Assembly: GCA_004525685.1 (NCBI GenBank)
Contig: SPBW01000130.1
Coordinates: forward strand, 1-6,022
From: Candidatus Atribacteria bacterium
Lineage (GTDB): Bacteria > Bipolaricaulota > Bipolaricaulia > UBA7950 > UBA9294
DNA length: 6,022 nt
Direction: 5' to 3'
The translations under genes and the position numbers were made by a program. Below, piece after piece: positions 1-4,997 of the stretch. Numbering within the stretch: position 1 is the stretch's first letter; the number at the start of each line of letters is the position of its first letter. A model generated the notes under the pieces. The model was not told the DNA's origin, made no database searches, and was given only the letters and a program-made list of their open reading frames with translations.

Positions 1-2108
1 CCGCCGCTCCCACAGCCGTCAGCGCAGGCTCCTCCCGTCGTGCCGTCTCCTCCGCCGCTTGTGTCAATGATCTTCGTGCACGGTTCTGCGGGTGTTCCCG
101 GCGACTTGACGTGGATGAAATCGCTCGGCGAGTACAGAATCGTGGGGCTGACAATCGGCAACTCCGTCACAATGTCAATCGACGCGAGGGGGGCGTCGCC
201 GACGTCCGTCTCTGAGAGATCCTCGCCGACGAGCATTACGAAGTCCCCTAGAGGGATCGAGAGGATGCCCGGCACTCCGGCCTTCTCAGCTACCTGAGCC
301 AACACCGTGAACCCTGTAGGTGTCCCGGCAACGCACGTGATCGTCACTTCTGTTGGGCGGCGATTGACGCCCTTGCCGTACCTCCCTTCGCTGGGAAGAT
401 GGATCCCATCGTTGGGAGTATACGTGGCGGTGACGACATCGTAGTCCGCTCCCTCTGCGATCAGGGCCGTCCACAGGTAGTCGTAGTTCCACACATGGGT
501 GTAGTCATCGGGCGTACTGTCCGAGCTGTAGCTTACGCCCCGCGTGCCGCCATAGAAAGTCTTCTCTGCGGAGATGGTGATGCTCCCCTCCGGGCTGACG
601 GGATCGGAGGCAGTTCCTGCAGTGTCGACAACCGTCACGGTGAATGTCGCCGGCTCATATACATAGATACCTTCTGTCTTGTTGAATTCGACGGTCGTCA
701 GCGTTGGACGGAGCTGGACCGTGAGTTGCTGGCTCAGCTGCTTGGCGGCATAGACCTCAGACCCTTCGTAGCTTGCCGTAATCGTCGTGATGGCTGAGCT
801 GCTGCCCGCGTCTCCCGCTCCCGGGGTGTACGTCACGGTGCAGTTGCCGCTCGAATTCAGCGTCGGGGTATCGTCGGAGAACGTGCCACTCTTGCCTCCG
901 TTATCCAGCACGATCTCCAGGCCGCTGAGCGAGTCAGGCGTGCCTTCTGTGGTGTCGTCCTCCATATGGACGGTAATGCTCACTGGCTGCAGCACGTAGG
1001 CGGTGGTCGGAGCAAGCGTCATCTCCATGTCCAGTGCGCGTTTGACGATCGCTTGCGAGAAGTCCCCGCTGCTTGCCAAGTGACTGCCGTCGCCGTTATA
1101 GCTTGCGCTGATCACATGAGGTGTGTTGTCGCCATCCGTCGGTTTGTAAGTAAACGTGAACTGGCCACCGTCGTCGGCGGTCAGCGGGTGGGAAGCATGC
1201 GTCAGCGTTCCGTCTCCCGAAGGAGCCACTGACACGCTCACTGATCCCGTCGGTACGGAGGGCGTGCCTGGAGAGATGTCGATCACAGTCACCGTGCATG
1301 TGGCGGTGTTTTGAACGATGAGTGGTGTATCGGCGCAGAATACGACGGTGGTCGTCAGTCGCTTGGTCACTTCCTGGGTGATGGATGAAGAGGTGCTATC
1401 GACGTAGTCATCGTTCCCGGCATACTCTGCAGTGATGGCGTGTGTGCCGACCGACAACTGGTCGGTGACAAACGACATGACATTCGTGCTTGCGGACGAA
1501 GCGGACCCAAGAAGAGTCGTCCCAGCGTAGAACGCCACCATTCCCGTCGGCGTTCCGCCACCAGGTGAAGTCGGAGAGATCGTCGCCGTAAACGTCACCG
1601 GCTGGCCGACCACGGACGGGCTTCCCGAAGATGTGACGACCGTCGAGGTGGCGGCGCGATTGACGACATGGGTTTCCGTATCGCTGCCGCCGGTGAAATT
1701 CCCGTCGTAAGGCACGAACGTCGCAGTGATCGTTTTGGTCCCCGCACTCGTCGAGGTCAGGTTGCACCAACTACCCCATCCGTTCGGGTAATACTCGGTT
1801 GTGAGTGTCTTGGTGCAGGTTCCGCCCGTTCCATCACTCACCGTGACGGTCCCCCAGGGAGAGAGAGTGTCAACAGGAGTTATGCGCACCTCGAAATCCA
1901 CCGAGTAGGCCTGGCCAACGACGGACGGATCCGTCGCGTCGCCAGTGATTGTGACCGTAACAGGGTACGGTTGCGCAGAGACGGCGAGACCGATCGCCAA
2001 CAGCAAACCAATCAGGACAAGGGGAAGGACGAACACTCTGGATGATCGAATTCGGCCCAAGGTGATTCCCTTCCAATGGCCCGAGGGATTCTCTCCTATC
2101 CGTTTCAT
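1..2108 (-). CDS. Secreted tandem Ig-like-domain surface protein, 3' end outside the window
   Basis: One uninterrupted minus-strand frame runs from an ATG at 2108 to the left edge: 702 codons and no stop, so the C-terminus is missing. Residues 1-24 are a long basic n-region, 25-44 a hydrophobic core, and VSA|QP at 43-47 is a good signal peptidase I site. At least five Ig-like repeats of about 100-115 residues follow, roughly 46-150, 151-250, 251-356, 357-465 and 466-582. The second repeat is a textbook bacterial Ig-like unit of the Big_3 type: GQPVTFTATISP, then GTPTGMVAFYAG, then LSVGTHAITAEYAGNDDY. Repeats 3 to 5 keep the TTTV..., TFTVTV and ITASY-type strands. From about 583 the sequence diverges, and 684-702 becomes a Gly/Cys-rich stretch. 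Cysteine pairs 98/115 and 258/271 fall inside repeats. Such proteins are exported adhesin-like or structural surface proteins; no enzymatic motif is visible. An AAGGAG ribosome site 8 nt upstream supports this start. It lies 77 bases after the 440-aa gene, probably co-transcribed. Confidence 0.87.
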   Translation of the reverse strand, partial: MKRIGENPSGHWKGITLGRIRSSRVFVLPLVLIGLLLAIGLAVSAQPYPVTVTITGDATDPSVVGQAYSVDFEVRITPVDTLSPWGTVTVSDGTGGTCTKTLTTEYYPNGWGSWCNLTSTSAGTKTITATFVPYDGNFTGGSDTETHVVNRAATSTVVTSSGSPSVVGQPVTFTATISPTSPGGGTPTGMVAFYAGTTLLGSASSASTNVMSFVTDQLSVGTHAITAEYAGNDDYVDSTSSSITQEVTKRLTTTVVFCADTPLIVQNTATCTVTVIDISPGTPSVPTGSVSVSVAPSGDGTLTHASHPLTADDGGQFTFTYKPTDGDNTPHVISASYNGDGSHLASSGDFSQAIVKRALDMEMTLAPTTAYVLQPVSITVHMEDDTTEGTPDSLSGLEIVLDNGGKSGTFSDDTPTLNSSGNCTVTYTPGAGDAGSSSAITTITASYEGSEVYAAKQLSQQLTVQLRPTLTTVEFNKTEGIYVYEPATFTVTVVDTAGTASDPVSPEGSITISAEKTFYGGTRGVSYSSDSTPDDYTHVWNYDYLWTALIAEGADYDVVTATYTPNDGIHLPSEGRYGKGVNRRPTEVTITCVAGTPTGFTVLAQVAEKAGVPGILSIPLGDFVMLVGEDLSETDVGDAPLASIDIVTELPIVSPTILYSPSDFIHVKSPGTPAEPCTKIIDTSGGGDGTTGGACADGCGSG

Positions 2109-2116
2109 TGCACGCA

Positions 2117-2122
2117 CTCCTT
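2117..2122 (-). promoter_or_regulatory. Ribosome binding site of the Ig-repeat gene
   Basis: AAGGAG on the minus strand, 8 nt before the ATG at 2108. It fixes the start and so confirms the unusually long (24-residue) n-region of the signal peptide. Confidence 0.75.
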
Positions 2123-2142
2123 CGCCGATTCGCTTTGAGGCG

Positions 2143-2182
2143 GATACTCGATTCGATACGCGTAGCGCTGTTCTTGAGTATC
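2143..2182. repeat. Inverted repeat between the 440-aa gene and the Ig-repeat gene
   Basis: GATACTC at 2143-2149 and GAGTATC at 2176-2182 are perfectly complementary over 7 bp with a 26-nt loop. The structure starts 3 nt after the TAA stop of the upstream gene, inside the 77-base gap. No T-run follows on the minus strand, so it does not look like an intrinsic terminator. It could be an mRNA-stabilising or processing hairpin within a dicistronic transcript, or chance. No convincing promoter is visible in the gap. Confidence 0.3.
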
Positions 2183-2185
2183 TCA

Positions 2186-3508
2186 TTAGAACGTCACCCC
2201 CACATCGAAGGCTGCTTGGCGCAAGCCCGTTCTCCCGAATAAGACACTGACACTGATCCGAACCGGCGTGAGGGTCATGCCGAAGTTGGTGGAGACCGAA
2301 GACAGACGAAGCGTGTCCTGCTGCTGAGAGATGCCTACGCTCAACCCGCCAGAGAACAAACCTTGAGACGCGCTTAGGCCCATGGAAATGCTGCTCGCCT
2401 CCAGGTCAGATGCGAATGTGGCCGCTGTGGTGAACGTCCCTGTCATAGACCCAAAAGGAATATCGATATTGCAGCGGACGCTCCCCGATTGAAAGTCGAA
2501 ATCCTTCGACAAGCTAACGCTGGCACTGATTTGGTCGCACAGTGTGAAGCTGAAGGAGTAGCCTCCAATCACCAACGGGAACAGCGAAAAGGACCCAGAC
2601 AGCTCAAGCCCCCCCCACTTGGAGAAGCTTCCACCTCCGCTCAGCCGAAGAATGTCCTCAGTGCAGGGACTGACCTTCAAACTCAGCCAAATCGGAATCG
2701 AGCAGTACTCCAATCCGGTTATCGTTATCGTCTCATCCCAATTGCCAATTTTGCAGAGCGTGCACTCCGAACTGACTCTGCCCGGCGCAGAGTATCCCTT
2801 CACCGGACGTGAGCCGCCGTCCGCACACATGTTGGTCACGCTTCGAACAGTAACTCCCGGATAGGGATTGACGACGACTGTGAGGATATCCCCGACATGG
2901 AACGATTGGCTCTGAACTGGGTACTGCAGCGGAGCAAAATCCGCATAGGGATTGGGGAATGTTACGTCTTCGATCATCATCAGGTTGTTGAATGACATGC
3001 CGGTGAATGCGCCTGAGACCTCGAACCGAGTCTTCATGTACATGAGGTCGCCGGGGGGGAGTACAACCCAATTGGTGAAGTGACTCACATCAGTCACCGT
3101 TTCAAACGGCACGGCATTCCATACCTCAAGCTTGAGATCGATAATGCCTAGCGGAACCGTAAAATCCAATATGACCCGTTCGAGGCCTGCGATATTGATG
3201 GCAGAGTTAAAGTGGAGCGCCGCATCCCAAATCGTAGCAATGAAATCCAACTCTGACTCTATCCCGAATTTCAACAGTGTCATCTCTGCCGGCGTATCCA
3301 ATTGGATTCCGCCCTGTAGAGTTGCTGGCACGGGCATTACAAGAGTGGCGAGGCTATACTGCCCCGAGACATCCAGCAGTTCGCCGTAAGCCTCTTGCTC
3401 CGGAACAGCCAAGATGATCAAGAACGACAAGAAGACAATGAACTCAAACGCCCACGAGTGTCTCCTATTCATCCAGCATCGATGAATACTCTCGCCAACC
3501 CCCTTCAT
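2186..3508 (-). CDS. Exported, probably outer-membrane, cysteine-containing protein of unknown function
   Basis: A complete 440-aa frame with TAA stop. I do not recognise the family. An N-terminal export signal is clear: basic residues at 15-16 (Arg-Arg), a hydrophobic core at about 21-35, and a likely cleavage after AYG at 40-42. The remainder is rich in alternating hydrophobic and polar residues and in Gly/Ser, with few charges. From about 290 there are repeated short beta-strand-like segments (LELSGSFSLFPLVIGGYSF, then ISASVSLSKDFDFQSG), and the last residue is phenylalanine after FDVGVT. A terminal aromatic on a beta-strand is the usual BAM-recognition signature of outer-membrane beta-barrels. 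The middle has six or seven cysteines (228, 249, 252, 269, 282, 324, 346), including a CxxC at 249-252, suggesting disulfides outside the cytoplasm. The ATG at 3508 has GGGAGG 6 nt upstream; Met13 is an alternative start giving a more typical signal peptide. It precedes the Ig-repeat gene and may form an operon with it. The outer-membrane location is inference. Confidence 0.85.
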   Translation of the reverse strand: MKGVGESIHRCWMNRRHSWAFEFIVFLSFLIILAVPEQEAYGELLDVSGQYSLATLVMPVPATLQGGIQLDTPAEMTLLKFGIESELDFIATIWDAALHFNSAINIAGLERVILDFTVPLGIIDLKLEVWNAVPFETVTDVSHFTNWVVLPPGDLMYMKTRFEVSGAFTGMSFNNLMMIEDVTFPNPYADFAPLQYPVQSQSFHVGDILTVVVNPYPGVTVRSVTNMCADGGSRPVKGYSAPGRVSSECTLCKIGNWDETITITGLEYCSIPIWLSLKVSPCTEDILRLSGGGSFSKWGGLELSGSFSLFPLVIGGYSFSFTLCDQISASVSLSKDFDFQSGSVRCNIDIPFGSMTGTFTTAATFASDLEASSISMGLSASQGLFSGGLSVGISQQQDTLRLSSVSTNFGMTLTPVRISVSVLFGRTGLRQAAFDVGVTF

Positions 3509-3514
3509 GAGTAG

Positions 3515-3520
3515 CCTCCC
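3515..3520 (-). promoter_or_regulatory. Ribosome binding site of the 440-aa gene
   Basis: GGGAGG on the minus strand, 6 nt before the ATG at 3508. It favours this start over Met13 (ATG at 3470-3472), although the Met13 form would have a more compact signal peptide. Confidence 0.7.
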
Positions 3521-3581
3521 TACATTTCAGAAACATGAACAAGGGGCACACTCTGGGAGAAGACAAGTGTCGGTTCCGTAG

Positions 3582-3635
3582 CTCCTCGATGACTACAACA
3601 TCGACTGTACGTCGTGTAGCCTATACATCGAGGAG
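3582..3635. repeat. 54-nt nested imperfect palindrome upstream of the 440-aa gene
   Basis: The outer arms CTCCTCGATG (3582-3591) and CATCGAGGAG (3626-3635) are a perfect 10-bp inverted repeat. Nested inside are CTACA (3593-3597) with TGTAG (3615-3619), and CGAC (3602-3605) with GTCG (3611-3614), closing a 5-nt loop. This gives 19 base pairs interrupted by small bulges. No T-run follows on either strand, which argues against an intrinsic terminator. It lies 74-127 nt before the start codon of the minus-strand gene, so a folded 5' leader element, a protein-binding palindrome or a dispersed hairpin repeat are all possible. Confidence 0.6.
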
Positions 3636-3849
3636 GGGATGAGACGCATCTTCGTGATCCAGCCAGATCGTACATGATGAGTTGACGCCCCTCCTGCTAG
3701 TTTCTCGTCTTACTTCTCAGCACCTCCGAAAGCACTGCGGTACGAATATCGACTTCGAGTAGAGGAGTTGGGTGAGAGTACCGCTGACAAGAACCGAACG
3801 CGCTGCCCATTTGCCCACATCCCCTCGCCGTTGCCAGCCCGGTTACCAG

Positions 3850-3909
3850 GAACCCTCTGGGTTTCTTTGGCGAATCCTTTGGATCGCCAGCCCGTGCAAT
3901 CTTGCATGG
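3850..3909. other. Cluster of three consecutive hairpins, possible structured RNA
   Basis: Three adjacent stem-loops occupy 60 bases. AACCC (3851-3855) pairs with GGGTT (3859-3863) around TCT. GGCGAATCC (3869-3877) pairs with GGATCGCC (3881-3888) around TTT, with one bulged A. CCCGTGCA (from 3891) pairs with TGCATGG (3903-3909) around ATCT. The first and third stems extend through G-U wobbles only if the plus strand is the RNA; on the minus strand those positions become A-C mismatches. The only decent promoter nearby reads on the minus strand, so the RNA strand is unresolved. I do not recognise a known RNA family. Confidence 0.35.
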
Positions 3910-3933
3910 TGGCCCGTGGCTTTGCGTCACATG

Positions 3934-3954
3934 CGCGCATTCGCGCATTCGCGC
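3934..3954. repeat. 8-bp tandem repeat CGCGCATT, about 2.6 copies
   Basis: CGCGCATT at 3934-3941 is repeated at 3942-3949 and followed by a partial CGCGC at 3950-3954. The repeat lies about 25-45 nt downstream of the predicted transcription start of the minus-strand promoter. It looks like replication slippage in a self-complementary GCGC-rich stretch. Confidence 0.6.
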
Positions 3955-3984
3955 ACATAGTGCCTTGAGCAACAGCGGCATCAA

Positions 3985-4012
3985 TCTATACGACAAGTTC
4001 TCTGCAAGTCAA
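3985..4012 (-). promoter_or_regulatory. Candidate sigma70-type promoter facing the 440-aa gene
   Basis: On the minus strand, TTGACT (4007-4012) matches the -35 consensus at five of six positions, and TATAGA (3985-3990) matches the -10 at four of six, with a 16-nt spacer. Transcription would start near 3978 and cross the hairpin cluster and the nested palindrome before reaching the ATG at 3508, a leader of about 470 nt. It may alternatively drive a separate small RNA. This is the best promoter-like pair I can see in the intergenic region, but it was found by eye only. Confidence 0.4.
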
Positions 4013-4057
4013 GTCTTCGGAGATCCGGCAGAGCCCATCATAATCAGGTTCACTCTG

Positions 4058-4098
4058 AGACGGTTCAGAGCTACGTCATCTCGTGGACCAGACGGTTC
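4058..4098. repeat. Pair of 9-bp direct repeats upstream of the candidate promoter
   Basis: AGACGGTTC occurs at 4058-4066 and again at 4090-4098, exactly 32 bp apart, close to three helical turns, so both copies face the same side of the DNA. The first copy overlaps the small inverted repeat CTCTGA/TCAGAG (4053-4058 and 4065-4070). They sit about 46 and 78 bp upstream of the -35 of the minus-strand promoter, a plausible place for activator sites. The regulatory role is inference. Confidence 0.35.
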
Positions 4099-4165
4099 GC
4101 TTGCTGTCACGATCCTGAGCCCTTGTCAGAAGCAGCTTGCGCCGTCTTATCCATGGCAACAACCA

Positions 4166-4253
4166 GCAAGCCAGTCGTGGGAAGGGCCAAGTGACATGCG
4201 AGACGCCGCACTGATAGATGCCCGAAACTTTGTGGAAACAACAACTGGCTTGC
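4166..4253. repeat. 10-bp inverted repeat with a 68-nt spacer downstream of the 208-aa gene
   Basis: GCAAGCCAGT (4166-4175) and ACTGGCTTGC (4244-4253) are perfect reverse complements. Both lie in the first 130 bases after the stop of the 208-aa gene. They could pair in its 3' untranslated RNA or be the remnant of an element; no T-run follows, so it is not a standard terminator. The spacer shows nothing recognisable. Confidence 0.35.
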
Positions 4254-4295
4254 ATGCGAAAACTCCCCGAGGGCAGAACAGGAGGCCTCGCTCAA

Positions 4296-4922
4296 CTACG
4301 TTCTGTAGCCAATAACTGTCGTCAGTTGCCCAGCTGTCAGGTAATAGTCATTGCCAATGAACAGGGAAAACGGCAATCGTCGCTCAACCTTCTGCGCAGC
4401 GATGGTCACGGTCTCTCCAAAGAATCCTCCATGCTCAAGCAACATCACCAAGCCGACCTTGAACGAGGGACTGATAACCGGGAGAAGCGAATAGCGATGA
4501 TTAACCGACACAAAACCCCATTGAACGGGATAAGCCTCCAGAATGAGTCGAGTGCGATCTGCGATCATGGGGTGATATCGCATGCCTGTGTTCACGGCTC
4601 CGACGAATCCGTGGCGAGGCACCCACTGTAGAACGAAATCAGCCTCGACGTACATCTCTTCCATGAGCGATCTGAGGAAGCCGACAGATGCAAAGGGACT
4701 GCTATCCGCGAAGTCGTAGCCGAGTCCCGACTCCATCCGCCAGACAGCGTCGAGTTCCTGCTGAACATAAACCTCTACACTCGCATGCCAGCGTCCAGTT
4801 TCTGTGCTGCGTTTAGTGAGCCGATTAAGATTGATGTGCACACCGTACTCCGTCACATCGAAGCCGTAGCAACACAAAGACACAATCACCACTGCCAGAA
4901 TCAGCATCACAACACGCCGCAT
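4296..4922 (-). CDS. Small exported protein, possible beta-barrel, unknown function
   Basis: A complete 208-aa frame with TAG stop and an ATG at 4922 preceded by AAGGGAG at 5 nt. I do not recognise the family. Residues 1-20 form a clear signal peptide: Arg-Arg at 2-3, hydrophobic VVMLILAVVIVSL at 4-16, and likely cleavage after CYG at 18-20. The two cysteines at 17-18 lack the small residue at -1 that a lipobox needs, so a lipoprotein is unlikely. The mature part alternates polar and hydrophobic residues in strand-length segments (for example 47-58, 62-71, 91-100, 123-130, 136-143, 153-162 and 170-178), with aromatic residues near the turns. It ends in LTTVIGYRT and lacks the terminal Phe of a classic barrel. 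About 188 mature residues would fit a small 8-stranded barrel or a periplasmic beta-sandwich; which cannot be decided here. It follows the methylglyoxal synthase gene by 75 bases on the same strand, with only a weak 5-bp stem between them. Confidence 0.8.
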   Translation of the reverse strand: MRRVVMLILAVVIVSLCCYGFDVTEYGVHINLNRLTKRSTETGRWHASVEVYVQQELDAVWRMESGLGYDFADSSPFASVGFLRSLMEEMYVEADFVLQWVPRHGFVGAVNTGMRYHPMIADRTRLILEAYPVQWGFVSVNHRYSLLPVISPSFKVGLVMLLEHGGFFGETVTIAAQKVERRLPFSLFIGNDYYLTAGQLTTVIGYRT

Positions 4923-4927
4923 GAAAG

Positions 4928-4934
4928 CTCCCTT
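4928..4934 (-). promoter_or_regulatory. Ribosome binding site of the 208-aa gene
   Basis: AAGGGAG on the minus strand, 5 nt before the ATG at 4922, within the 75-base gap after the methylglyoxal synthase stop. It supports the start that carries the signal peptide. Confidence 0.65.
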
Positions 4935-4997
4935 CTTCTTTTCCCGCCTTCACTTAAGAGCTGTCTGGTCTCCAAGGGCCTCTCGCAGACCGCTCCA

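Larger units (their letters stand above)
3509..4295. other. 787-base intergenic region with no convincing gene
   Basis: Open frames of 60-137 codons exist here on both strands. None has a ribosome site, domain-like composition or export signal, and several overlap each other in different frames; one of about 99 codons on the minus strand relies on a TTG start inside the candidate promoter. What the region does hold is a promoter-like pair at 3985-4012 (minus), upstream direct repeats at 4058-4098, a hairpin cluster at 3850-3909, an 8-bp tandem repeat at 3934-3954, and a nested palindrome at 3582-3635. If the promoter is real, the 440-aa gene has a leader of about 470 nt. I do not recognise any known riboswitch, RNase P RNA, tmRNA or SRP RNA core motif in it. 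Confidence 0.6.

Noticed and set aside
1408..1770. A minus-strand open frame of 120 codons
   Set aside because: It lies within the Ig-repeat gene in another frame. The Ig-like consensus strands in the long frame leave no doubt about which is real.
3850..3868. AACCC-TCT-GGGTT followed by TCTTT as a plus-strand terminator
   Set aside because: The stem is short, the T-tract is broken by C and followed by GG, and there is no plus-strand gene upstream for it to end.
3700..3978. RNase P RNA, tmRNA, SRP RNA or a known riboswitch
   Set aside because: I looked for the universally conserved core motifs of these RNAs on both strands and found none.
3697..3996. A minus-strand open frame of about 99 codons in the intergenic region
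   Set aside because: It begins with TTG inside the candidate promoter, lacks a ribosome site, and overlaps another frame of similar length. Its composition (Arg, Gly, Cys) looks non-coding.
4265..4280. CTGCCCTCGGGGAGTTTT as an intrinsic terminator of the 208-aa gene (minus strand)
   Set aside because: The stem has only three good pairs once a sterically possible loop is allowed, with a mismatch below it, and the T-run is four bases. Too weak to call.
3509..4295. CRISPR array or integron attC site
   Set aside because: The repeats are too few, too short and irregularly spaced for CRISPR, and the palindromes lack the conserved attC core ends.
3902..4315. A plus-strand open frame of 137 codons running into the end of the 208-aa gene
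   Set aside because: No ribosome site, no recognisable motif, and antisense overlap with a better-supported gene.
4923..4997. GGTCT...AGACC hairpin between the methylglyoxal synthase and 208-aa genes
   Set aside because: Only a 5-bp stem with a loop over 10 nt and no T-run; compatible with chance.
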